NCBI RefSeq assembly: GCF_000961885.1
Contig: NZ_JZKH01000031.1
Coordinates: 21,785 to 85,784 of the forward strand
From: Streptomyces rubellomurinus
GTDB lineage: Bacteria; Actinomycetota; Actinomycetes; Streptomycetales; Streptomycetaceae
Length of the DNA: 64,000 bases
Reading direction: 5' to 3'
Part shown: positions 40,515 through 48,141 of the stretch, piece after piece
How positions within the stretch are numbered: position 1 is the stretch's first letter
How the letters are laid out: every line of letters starts with the position of its first letter
The notes under the pieces: model-generated
What the model saw: the letters and a program-made list of their open reading frames with translations, nothing else
What the model was told of the DNA's origin: nothing
Database searches by the model: none
Translations under genes and position numbers: made by a program

Positions 40515-40830
40515 AACTGCCGGGCGTGGCCGAGCAGATGGCGAGCAGGTTGCGCAGGTCGCGGACGGCTGCTCGGTGCTCCTCGGTGGTGCAGCGGGCG
40601 AGCAGGGCGGTGGCCTCCTCGAAGGCGGCGCCCGCGTCCTGCTCGTTGAACAGGGTGTCGCCGTAGGGGTCGATCCGGCCGAGGCGGCGGTCGGCGGCCG
40701 GGCCGACGTGCTCCGCCAGCGCCGCGGCGAGGGCGGGGCCGTGGTCGGTGGACAGGTGCAGCATCCGGGCCGGGCCGGGGCGGCGGTGCTGCTTGGGGTG
40801 GCCGTCGAAGAGGGCGATCTCGATGCTCAA
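40492..40830 (-). CDS. Hypothetical 112-residue protein
   Basis: I do not recognise it. It starts at TTG 40830 with GGAG about seven bases upstream and reads as a compact soluble protein (IEIALFDGHPKQ, MLHLSTDHGPALAAALAEHVG, LLAICSATPGSWLAFSGD). It has no signal, membrane segment or cofactor motif. The frame is open further upstream but that part is Arg/Pro-rich and looks non-coding. It is divergent from the GntR gene and convergent to the catabolic operon. Confidence 0.55.
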   Translation of the reverse strand: MSIEIALFDGHPKQHRRPGPARMLHLSTDHGPALAAALAEHVGPAADRRLGRIDPYGDTLFNEQDAGAAFEEATALLARCTTEEHRAAVRDLRNLLAICSATPGSWLAFSGD

Positions 40831-41011
40831 CGTGCTGCTCCGGCGGATGGTCGGACGGTCTGGCGGGCTCGGGGCGCAGATCGTGTGCGGCCGGCCGTTG
40901 TGCGTGGCGGCCGGCCGCTGCCACGATGGCTGGCGCGGCGGCCGGACGGGGGGCCGGATCGTGGCCTCGGATCGTGGGTCCGGATCGTGGGCCGTTGCGT
41001 ACGCACCGTAA

Positions 41012-41025
41012 CGTGACATTGTACA
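41012..41025 (-). promoter_or_regulatory. Operator site 3 upstream of the GntR gene
   Basis: CGTGACATTGTACA lies 31 bases before the GntR start; its reverse complement TGTACAATGTCACG fits the island motif. TACACT at 41022-41027 could be the -10. This would give autoregulation. The rest of the 226-base gap shows nothing else. Confidence 0.55.
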
Positions 41026-41056
41026 CTGGTGTTCTGCACCCACCCGGAGGAACACC

Positions 41057-41764
41057 ATGGCCGACCTCAAACCCCGCACCCTGATCTCTGTCCAGGAGCG
41101 GCTTCGCGACCAGGTCGCCCACGCGCTCCGGGCGGCCCTGATCTCCGGCGAACTGCGCCCCGGCGTCGTCTACTCCGCGCCCGCCCTCGCCGCCGACTTC
41201 GGCGTCTCGGCGACCCCGGTGCGCGAGGCCATGCTCGACCTCGCCCGGGAGGGGCTGGTCGAGGCCGTCCGCAACAAGGGCTTCCGGGTCACCGAGCTCA
41301 CCGAGCGCGACCTCGACGACTACACCGAGATCCGCGCGCTCATCGAGGTCCCGACCGTGGGCCGGGTCGCCCGCACGGCGAGCAAGGAGCAGCTGGAGCG
41401 GCTGCGGCCGCAGGCCGAGGCGATCGTGGCGGCCGCCCGCAAGCACGACCTCATCGGGTACCTGGAGGCGGACCGGCAGTTCCACCTCGACCTGCTGGGG
41501 CTCGCGGGCAACGCGCGGCTGGTGGACGTGGTCGGCGACCTGCGCAAGCGCTCCCGGCTGTACGGGCTCACCCGGCTCGACGAGCGCGGCGAGCTGGTCT
41601 CCTCGGCGCAGGAGCACCTGGAGCTGCTGGACCTGATGATCGCCGGCGACGCGGACGCGGCCGAGGCGTGCATGACGCGGCACCTGAGCCACGTGCGGTC
41701 GCTGTGGGCCGGCCAGGAGGAGGCGGCGGAGGACCGCACCAGCCTGCGCCTGCGCGCCCGGTAG
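41057..41764 (+). CDS. GntR-family regulator, FCD (FadR) subfamily
   Basis: This 235-residue protein has an N-terminal winged helix (about 10-75; SAPALAADFGVSATPVREAM as recognition region) and an all-helical FCD ligand domain (about 85-220) with the metal-binding acid and histidines in DRQFHLDLLG and TRHLSHV. FCD regulators bind carboxylate metabolites and usually repress nearby catabolic genes. It lies downstream of the hydroxyproline operon and has a copy of the shared 14-base site before it, so it is the best candidate to control the island. CGGAGGA precedes the ATG. Confidence 0.88.
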   Translation: MADLKPRTLISVQERLRDQVAHALRAALISGELRPGVVYSAPALAADFGVSATPVREAMLDLAREGLVEAVRNKGFRVTELTERDLDDYTEIRALIEVPTVGRVARTASKEQLERLRPQAEAIVAAARKHDLIGYLEADRQFHLDLLGLAGNARLVDVVGDLRKRSRLYGLTRLDERGELVSSAQEHLELLDLMIAGDADAAEACMTRHLSHVRSLWAGQEEAAEDRTSLRLRAR

Positions 41765-41865
41765 GGGGCTAAACCACTCGTTCGGGTGAAGAGTGGGAAT
41801 CGGGCGTCGGAAAGCGCTCGCGCTCTCCGATGATGCTCTCGACATCGGCAGTCAGGAGGAACTCC

Positions 41866-42462
41866 ATGTCCGCCGCCGCAGTGGAAGAACCCTCCGAGCA
41901 GATGACGTTGCTCGAAGCCGCAGAGCTGGTCTCCGATCGACTCGTGGGGCACCGGGTCGAGATTCTTGGCGGTCAGATCACGGTGACGCCGCCTCCGGAC
42001 GGGCCGCATGGCGAGATGCTCACGGACCTCATGATCCCGTTGTGGGCGGCGGGTCTCCATGGTGATTCATCCCGAGTGGTTCAAGGGATGGGCCTATGGT
42101 TGCCCGGCGGACCGTCCGACTATGCGATTCCGGATCTGTGTGTTGTTGATGCCGACTACCGAGAACACCTGATCGAACGCAATTGCTACGACCCAGTGGT
42201 CTTCCGTCTTGTCGTGGAAGTGACGTCGTCGAACTTCACGACTGACCTGAAGGTCAAGCCACCGCTGTACGCCGAGGCAGGAGTGCCCGGCTACGTCATT
42301 GTGGACCGAACGAATCAGCGCGTGATGGTGCTGACCGATCCCAAGGACGGCGAGTACCGGGTGCACGCCGTCCACCATCCCGGGCAGTCGTTCACTCTGC
42401 CCGAGTCGATCGGGGCATCGGTGACGCTGAAGGTGGACGACGTGCTGGCGGCCAAGAAGTAG
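41866..42462 (+). CDS. Uma2-family putative endonuclease (DUF820)
   Basis: This 198-residue protein has the Uma2 pattern of a restriction-endonuclease-like fold: VEILGGQITVTP, PDLCVVD, LVVEVTSSNF...DLKVKPPLYAEAGVPGYVIVD with the Asp/Glu/Lys active-site arrangement. Families like this are common as single genes in high-GC actinomycetes; their role is unknown. AGGAGGA lies before the ATG at 41866. GC content, especially in third positions, is visibly lower than in the neighbours, suggesting recent acquisition. Its stop is one base from that of the convergent ABC gene. Confidence 0.82.
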   Translation: MSAAAVEEPSEQMTLLEAAELVSDRLVGHRVEILGGQITVTPPPDGPHGEMLTDLMIPLWAAGLHGDSSRVVQGMGLWLPGGPSDYAIPDLCVVDADYREHLIERNCYDPVVFRLVVEVTSSNFTTDLKVKPPLYAEAGVPGYVIVDRTNQRVMVLTDPKDGEYRVHAVHHPGQSFTLPESIGASVTLKVDDVLAAKK

Positions 42463-42463
42463 C

Positions 42464-43144
42464 TCAGACCGTCGCCGGGATCGTCAGACGGCCGTCGTGG
42501 ACCTCGGCGATCCGGTCGACGGCGGTCAGGTGGGTGCGGTCGTGGGTGACCAGCACCGTCGCGGTGGCGCGGCGGTGGGTGAGGTCGGTGATCAGGTCCA
42601 GGACGGCCGCGCCGCGTTCGTGGTCGAGGGCGCTGGTGGGCTCGTCCACCAGCAGCACGGTGGGGTCGTGCATCAGGGCCCGGGCGATGTTGACGCGCTG
42701 GCGCTGGCCGCCGGAGAGCTGGTGCGGGCGCCGCGCGGCCTGGTCGCGCAGGCCGACCGCGTCCAGCAGCTCCAGGGCGCGCGGGAGGGCGGTGCGCGGG
42801 GAGCGGCCGTCGAGGTGGGCCATCACCTGGAGCTGTTCGACCGCCGTCAGCGAGGGCAGCAGGTTGGCCTGCTGGAAGACGATGCCGATCCTGGTGCGGC
42901 GCAGCGCGGTGAGCTCGGCCGGGCGCAGGCCGGCCGTGTCGGTGCCGTCGATGACGACCCGGCCGGAGTCCGGGGTGATCAGGGTGGCGGCGACGGCGAG
43001 CAGGCTGGACTTGCCGGAGCCGGAGGGGCCGACCACGGCCGTCAGCGAGCCCTTGGGGACGGCCAGCGAGACCTCGTCCAGGGCGGTGAGCCGGCCGTCG
43101 CCGTCCGGGTAGGTCAGGGTGACGCGGTCGAGTTCCAGGGTCAT
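42464..43144 (-). CDS. ABC transporter ATPase (LolD/MacB type)
   Basis: This 226-residue ATPase has Walker A GPSGSGKSS (Lys45), the signature LSGGQRQRV, Walker B VLLVDEPTSALD and the switch His in VTHD. The type pairs with FtsX-like permeases that move peptides or lipids outward or act in resistance. Its ATG overlaps the stop of the permease gene (ATGA), so the two are coupled. Confidence 0.92.
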   Translation of the reverse strand: MTLELDRVTLTYPDGDGRLTALDEVSLAVPKGSLTAVVGPSGSGKSSLLAVAATLITPDSGRVVIDGTDTAGLRPAELTALRRTRIGIVFQQANLLPSLTAVEQLQVMAHLDGRSPRTALPRALELLDAVGLRDQAARRPHQLSGGQRQRVNIARALMHDPTVLLVDEPTSALDHERGAAVLDLITDLTHRRATATVLVTHDRTHLTAVDRIAEVHDGRLTIPATV

Positions 43145-44217
43145 CGGGCGCTCCCGAGGGCGGTCAGCGGGTCGACGGAGGTGATCCGGCGGATGGACAG
43201 GGCCGCGCCGACCGCGCCGAGGGCGATCATGACGGCGGCGGGCAGCAGCAGGGTCGGGGCGTCCAGGACGAACGGGACGGCGGAGCCGATCAGCGAGCCG
43301 GCACCGAGGGCGATCGCCGTGCCGATGGCCGTACCGAGGAGCAGCAGCAGGACGGCCTGGCCGAGTGCGTCGCGCAGCAGGTAGCGGGTGGAGGCGCCGA
43401 GGGCCTTCAGCACGGCGATGTCGCCGCTGCGCTGGATCGTCCAGACGGTGAAGAACGCGCCGATGACCAGGGCCGAGATGGCGAACAGGAAGCCGCGCAT
43501 CAGCTGCAGGGAGCCGTTCTCGGAGGTGTAGGAGCCGATCGCGGCCAGGGCGTCGGCGCGGCCGCGGGTCACGGTGCCGTGGCGGGCGTCGGCGGCGGCC
43601 AGGTCGGCGCCCTGGGCGGTGTGCAGGGCGATGACGGTGGCGTGGCCGGCGCCGCCGGGGGCGAACTGCTGCCAGTCGGTGAAGCTGGTCCAGATCACCG
43701 GGGTGTGGCTGTACGCGGCGTCGCCGTCGACGGCGGCGACCCGTAGCCGGTGGCCGGCGAGGGTGAAGTCGGCGCCGGGGGTGAGGTCGCCCAGTTTCTC
43801 GGCGGCGGTCCTGGACAGCACGGCCTTCCCCGGGGCGATCAGGCCGCCCTGCGGGGCGAGGTCGGAGCCGTCCGGGACGCCGAAGGCGGAGAGGGCGGCG
43901 GTGCGCTGCCCGGCGGCGGCCTTGGTGGTGGTGATGCCGAGCGGCTGGGCGGAGGTGACGCCGGGCTCGCGGGCCCAGGCCTGCCACTGGTCGGGGGTGA
44001 CCTGGGAGTCGGTGAAGTTGAGCTCCTGGCCCTCGGCGGGCCTGCCGAAGACCAGGTGGTCGGCGGGCAGGCCGCTGATCGCGGAGATGTTCTGCCGGCC
44101 GAGTCCGGCGGTCAGCCCGGACAGCATGCCGACCAGTACGGTGATCAGCACGATGACGGTTCCCATCAGGGCGAACCGCCCCTTGGCGAACCCCAGATCC
44201 CTCCAGGCGACGAACAC
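43141..44217 (-). CDS. FtsX/MacB-type ABC transporter permease
   Basis: This 358-residue protein has an N-terminal membrane helix (about 18-38), a large extracytoplasmic domain (about 40-225) and three C-terminal helices (about 235-345), the FtsX layout. The GTG at 44217 has AGGAGAGG six bases upstream; an earlier in-frame start would add an Arg/Pro-rich segment with no export signal. It is divergent from the histidine kinase gene, an arrangement seen in sensing and detoxifying modules. Substrate unknown. Confidence 0.88.
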   Translation of the reverse strand: MFVAWRDLGFAKGRFALMGTVIVLITVLVGMLSGLTAGLGRQNISAISGLPADHLVFGRPAEGQELNFTDSQVTPDQWQAWAREPGVTSAQPLGITTTKAAAGQRTAALSAFGVPDGSDLAPQGGLIAPGKAVLSRTAAEKLGDLTPGADFTLAGHRLRVAAVDGDAAYSHTPVIWTSFTDWQQFAPGGAGHATVIALHTAQGADLAAADARHGTVTRGRADALAAIGSYTSENGSLQLMRGFLFAISALVIGAFFTVWTIQRSGDIAVLKALGASTRYLLRDALGQAVLLLLLGTAIGTAIALGAGSLIGSAVPFVLDAPTLLLPAAVMIALGAVGAALSIRRITSVDPLTALGSAR

Positions 44218-44383
44218 GGTGAGCCTCTCCTGCGGTACGCGGTTGTCTACGCCTCCCACGGTCCCGGAGGAAGGGGCCCGTGGGCATCGCGCGGGGGATT
44301 GCCTCCGTGGCATCGAAGGGCCGAAGCCGAGTTCAACCTTTTGATTGATGCCGCACCGCCGGCGGGGAACCTAGGCTGGACGG

Positions 44384-45628
44384 ATGGCGACCGAACGACC
44401 CCGCATCACCCCCGTCGCCCGCGTCCTCCAGGTCTGCCTGCACCTGCTCGTGGCGGGCCTGCTCGTCCTCGCCGTCGCCCGCGCCGCGCTCGGCCGGGAC
44501 GGCGATCCGGCGGCGGTCGGCGCCGCGGCCTCCGCGATGGCCGTGGTGTACGCGGCCGGGCCCCGCCTCGCCGCGGTGCGCCGCTCGCGCCGGGCCGCCG
44601 CGCTGTGGCTGGCGCTGCTCGGCCTCACCTGGGCCGGGGTGCTGTTCGCCACCCAGGACGGCGTGTGGCTGGCGTTCCCGCTGTACTTCCTGGAGCTGCA
44701 CCTGCTCGGGCGCCGCGGCGGGCCCGTCGCGGTCGGGCTGACGGCGCTGGCCGCGATCGTCGCCTGGGCCTGGCACCAGCACGGCTTCAGCCTCGCCGCC
44801 GCCATCGGGCCCGCGCTCGGCGCCGCCGTCGCCACCGCCACCGTGCTCGGCTACCAGGCGCTGTACCGGGAGAGCGAGGAGCGGCGCCGGCTCATCGACG
44901 AGCTCACCGCCGCCCGCGCCGACCTCGCCGCCGCGCACCACACCGCCGGGGTGCTGGCCGAGCGCGAACGCCTCGCCCGGGAGATCCACGACACCCTGGC
45001 GCAGAGCCTCAGCTCCATCCAGCTGCTGCTGCGCGCCGCCCAGCGGGCCCTGCCCGAGCGCACCGACGCCGCCGCCGGGTACGTCGAGCAGGCGCGGCAG
45101 GCCGCGCAGGACAACCTGGACGAGGCCCGGCGGTTCGTCCGGGCGCTCACCCCGCCGGCGCTGGACGGCGACCCGCTGCCCGTCGCGCTGGAGCGGCTGT
45201 GCGCCACCACGACCGCGCACAGCGGACTGCCCGTCCACCTGCACGTCTCCGGGGACCCGCTGCGGCTGCCGGTGCCGCAGGAGGTCGCGCTGCTGCGGAT
45301 CGCGCAGTCGGCGCTCGGCAACACCGTCCGGCACGCGCGGGCCTCGCACGCCGAGGTGACGCTCAGCTACATGGAGGGGGAGGTGGCGCTGGACGTGTTC
45401 GACGACGGGGCCGGGTTCGACCCGGTGGCGGTCGCGGGCCGCACGGGCGGCGACGACGGCGGATTCGGGCTGCCCTCGATGCGGGCCCGGGCCCGGGCGT
45501 TCGGCGGCACGCTCACCGTCGAGTCGGCGCCCGGCGAGGGCACGGCCGTCGCGGTGCAGCTGCCGGTCGGCGCCGCTGCCCCGGTCGGCGCGGCTCCGGC
45601 CGGCCCGGCCCCGGAGGTGGCGCCGTGA
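44384..45628 (+). CDS. Two-component sensor histidine kinase (NarL-type)
   Basis: This 414-residue protein has five or six short membrane helices (about 18-165), a dimerisation helix with phospho-acceptor His202 (REIHDTLAQ), and an ATPase domain with DDGAGFD and GGFGLPSMRARA boxes. Its target is the response regulator whose GTG overlaps its stop. It is divergent from the ABC exporter genes, which it probably controls. The 166-base gap between them has no gene. Confidence 0.9.
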   Translation: MATERPRITPVARVLQVCLHLLVAGLLVLAVARAALGRDGDPAAVGAAASAMAVVYAAGPRLAAVRRSRRAAALWLALLGLTWAGVLFATQDGVWLAFPLYFLELHLLGRRGGPVAVGLTALAAIVAWAWHQHGFSLAAAIGPALGAAVATATVLGYQALYRESEERRRLIDELTAARADLAAAHHTAGVLAERERLAREIHDTLAQSLSSIQLLLRAAQRALPERTDAAAGYVEQARQAAQDNLDEARRFVRALTPPALDGDPLPVALERLCATTTAHSGLPVHLHVSGDPLRLPVPQEVALLRIAQSALGNTVRHARASHAEVTLSYMEGEVALDVFDDGAGFDPVAVAGRTGGDDGGFGLPSMRARARAFGGTLTVESAPGEGTAVAVQLPVGAAAPVGAAPAGPAPEVAP

Positions 45629-46251
45629 TCCGGCTGCTGATCGCCGACGACCACCCGGTGGTGCGGGCCGGGCTGCGGGCCGTCCTGGAGGGCGAGCCGG
45701 ACTTCGCGATCGTCGCGGAGGCCGCCACCGCCGAGCGGGCCGTCGAACTGGCTGCTGCCGGCGGGGTGGACGTGGTGCTGATGGACCTCCAGTTCGGGCC
45801 CGGCTCGGCCATGAACGGCGCCCAGGCCACCGCCGCGATCACCGCCCCCACCGGGGCGCCGCGGGTCCTCGTCGTCACCACCTACGACACCGACGCCGAC
45901 ACCCTGCCCGCGCTGGAGGCCGGTGCCACCGGGTACTTGCTCAAGGACGCGCCGCCGGAGGAGCTGGCCCAGGCCGTCCGGGCCGCCGCGGCGGGCCGCT
46001 CCGCGCTCGCCCCCAGCGTCGCCGACCGGCTGCTGGAGCGGATGCGCACGCCGGCGGCCGCGCTCAGCGCCCGCGAGACGGAGGTGCTGGGCCTGGTCGC
46101 GGAAGGGCTCACCAACCAGCAGGTCAGCCAGCGGCTGCACCTCAGCCAGGCCACCGTGAAGTCCCATCTGGTGCACGTCTACACCAAGTTGGGCGTCGAC
46201 TCGCGGACGGCGGCGATCCGGGAGGCGCGCCGCCGGGGGCTGATCCGCTGA
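45625..46251 (+). CDS. NarL/FixJ-family response regulator
   Basis: This 208-residue protein has a receiver domain (Asp9-Asp10, phospho-acceptor Asp54 in MDLQF, Lys in LLKDAPP) and a LuxR-type helix-turn-helix (LSARETEVLGLVAEGLTNQQV, about 145-200). It pairs with the kinase just upstream; the GTG start overlaps the kinase stop by four bases. Likely targets are the divergent ABC exporter genes. Confidence 0.92.
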   Translation: MIRLLIADDHPVVRAGLRAVLEGEPDFAIVAEAATAERAVELAAAGGVDVVLMDLQFGPGSAMNGAQATAAITAPTGAPRVLVVTTYDTDADTLPALEAGATGYLLKDAPPEELAQAVRAAAAGRSALAPSVADRLLERMRTPAAALSARETEVLGLVAEGLTNQQVSQRLHLSQATVKSHLVHVYTKLGVDSRTAAIREARRRGLIR

Positions 46252-46300
46252 GGCGTAGGCTGGGCCGGTCGGTACCCGCAGCCGTGTGAGGAGCCTCCCG

Positions 46301-47323
46301 ATGGCCGTCCGTCTCGCCGAACTCGCCCTGCCCGTGATCGGCGCGCCGATGGCCGGCGGGGCCTCCACCCCGGAGCTGGCGGCGGCGGTGAACCGGGCCG
46401 GCGGACTGGGGTTCCTGGCCGCCGGGTACAAGAGCGCCCCGGCGATGGCCGAACAGATCGCGGCGGTACGGAAGTTGACCGACCGGCCGTACGGGGTGAA
46501 CCTCTTCGTCCCCGCCCCGCCCGGGGACGCGGCGGCCGTCGCCGCCTACCGGGAGCGGCTGCGGCCCGAGGCCGAGCGGTGGCAGGTGGCACTGCCCGAG
46601 GAGATCGCGCCGGACCGGGACGACTGGGAGGCCAAGCTCGCGGCGCTGCTCGCCGACCCGGTGCCCGTCGTCTCCTACACCTTCGGGCTGCCCGGCCCGG
46701 CGCAGGCGGCGGCGCTGCGCGCGGCCGGGACGCTGCAGATCGGCACCGTCACCACCCCGGAGGAGGCCCGGGCGGCCGAGGCGGCCGGGATGGACGCGCT
46801 CTGCGTGCAGGGCCCGGAGGCCGGCGGCCACCGCGCCACCCACCGGGTGGCGGACCGGCCGGGCGAGCTCCCGCTGCTCCGACTGCTGCCCGCCGTACGG
46901 GCGGTGACGACGCTGCCGCTGATCGCCGCGGGCGGGCTCGGCGACGGGCCGGCGATCGTGGCGGCCCTGCGGGCGGGCGCGGCGGCGGTGCAGCTCGGCA
47001 CCGCGCTGCTGCGGACGGACGAGTCCGGCGCCTCGGCCGCCCACCGGGCCGCGCTCGGCGAGCTCCCGGAGACGGTCGTCACCCGCGCCTTCACCGGCCG
47101 CCCGGCCCGCGGCCTGCGCAACCCCTTCATCGACCGCCACGGCCCGTACGCCCCGCCCGCCTACCCCGAGGTCCACCACCTCACCGCCCCCCTGCGCGCC
47201 GCCGCCACCCGCCGCGGCGACCTGCGAGCCATGCACCTCTGGGCCGGCACCGCCCACCACCTGGCCCGCACCGGCCCGGCGGAGCAGCTCGTCACGGACC
47301 TGTGGCGGGCGGCGCGGGAGTAG
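46301..47323 (+). CDS. Nitronate monooxygenase-like FMN oxidoreductase
   Basis: This 340-residue TIM barrel has the family signatures PVIGAPMAGGAS, VVSYTFGLP, CVQGPEAGGHR (with the conserved His near the flavin) and LIAAGGLGDGPAI for FMN-phosphate binding. Family members oxidise alkyl nitronates or related carbanions. The exact substrate is not evident, and there is no clear link to neighbouring genes. The ATG at 46301 has GTGAGGAG about eight bases upstream. Confidence 0.85.
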   Translation: MAVRLAELALPVIGAPMAGGASTPELAAAVNRAGGLGFLAAGYKSAPAMAEQIAAVRKLTDRPYGVNLFVPAPPGDAAAVAAYRERLRPEAERWQVALPEEIAPDRDDWEAKLAALLADPVPVVSYTFGLPGPAQAAALRAAGTLQIGTVTTPEEARAAEAAGMDALCVQGPEAGGHRATHRVADRPGELPLLRLLPAVRAVTTLPLIAAGGLGDGPAIVAALRAGAAAVQLGTALLRTDESGASAAHRAALGELPETVVTRAFTGRPARGLRNPFIDRHGPYAPPAYPEVHHLTAPLRAAATRRGDLRAMHLWAGTAHHLARTGPAEQLVTDLWRAARE

Positions 47324-47350
47324 CGCGGAGGGGCGTGCGGTGCGGGGTGT

Positions 47351-47409
47351 GTTGTCCCCCGCAGGGGTGGATTGGGCGGGAAAGCGCGCGGTAACGTATA
47401 AGGGACAAC
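47351..47409. promoter_or_regulatory. Promoter region of the toxin-antitoxin pair with inverted repeat
   Basis: GTTGTCCC (47351-47358) and GGGACAAC (47402-47409) form a perfect 8-bp inverted repeat flanking a possible promoter (TATAAG at 47397-47402). The antitoxin may bind here to repress the operon. Confidence 0.45.
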
Positions 47410-47422
47410 TTAATTTGGTTCC

Positions 47423-47794
47423 ATGTGGGAGATCACACTTATTGGTCCGGTGAACGAATGGTTCCTGGGCATCTCAGCTGACGATCCGCGTACCGCCCGC
47501 CAGGTCGCTGAAGCGATCAAGCTGCTCGCCAGGAGGGGGCCCTTGCTCGGGCGCCCGCTGGTGGACCGGGTCCACGGAAGCAAGTTGCACAACTTGAAGG
47601 AGCTTCGGCCCGGCTCCGCCGGGCGCTCGGAGATCCGGATGCTCTTCGTCTTCGACCCTGAACGAGCCGCGATCATCCTGGTCGCCGGAGACAAGAGCGG
47701 GGAGTGGTCCCGGTGGTACGACACCAACATTCCGCTGGCGGAAGCTCGTTACGAGCAGTACATCAACGAGAAGGACGAGGGAGCACGCGCATGA
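47423..47794 (+). CDS. RelE/HigB-like toxin (phage Gp49 family)
   Basis: This 123-residue protein has the pattern of the HigB/Gp49-like family: WEITLIGPVNEWF, LLGRPLVDRVHGSKLHNLKELRPG...EIRMLFVFD, and a C-terminal basic/aromatic stretch. Such toxins cleave mRNA on the ribosome. The toxin gene precedes the antitoxin, the usual order of higBA, and ends in an ATGA overlap with it. Confidence 0.85.
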   Translation: MWEITLIGPVNEWFLGISADDPRTARQVAEAIKLLARRGPLLGRPLVDRVHGSKLHNLKELRPGSAGRSEIRMLFVFDPERAAIILVAGDKSGEWSRWYDTNIPLAEARYEQYINEKDEGARA

Positions 47795-48120
47795 AGGGCC
47801 GTAGTTGGACCGAGGTGTGGGCCGAGGCCCAGCGGATCAACCCGTGGCTGGCTTCGCCGGAGGCGGAGGCCGAGGGGGCGCGTTTTCGGCAGGAGATGCT
47901 GGCGCGCGTCCGCGGCCATGAGCTGGCCGAACTGCGGAAGGCCGCCGACCTCACCCAGAAGGAGGTGGCCGGCCTCATGGGGGTGAGCCAGGCGCGGGTG
48001 TCGCAGATCGAGCACGGGCAGGTGGACAGCCTGGACAACCTGCGGGCGTACGCCGCCGCGATCGGTGGCGAGGTCGAGGTGTCCGTGCGGCAGGGGGAGC
48101 GGACGGTCAAGGTGGCCTGA
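47791..48120 (+). CDS. HigA-like XRE-family antitoxin
   Basis: This 109-residue protein has an N-terminal helical extension and an XRE helix-turn-helix at about 50-100 (RKAADLTQKEVAGLMGVSQARVSQIEHG). It would bind and neutralise the upstream toxin and repress the shared promoter. The ATG overlaps the toxin stop, giving linked translation. Confidence 0.87.
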   Translation: MKGRSWTEVWAEAQRINPWLASPEAEAEGARFRQEMLARVRGHELAELRKAADLTQKEVAGLMGVSQARVSQIEHGQVDSLDNLRAYAAAIGGEVEVSVRQGERTVKVA

Positions 48121-48141
48121 CCGTCCGCCCGATCGCCGGAA

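Noticed and set aside
47324..48141. Prophage remnant around the toxin-antitoxin pair
   Set aside because: The toxin family is named after a phage protein, but no integrase, structural or lysis genes are present.
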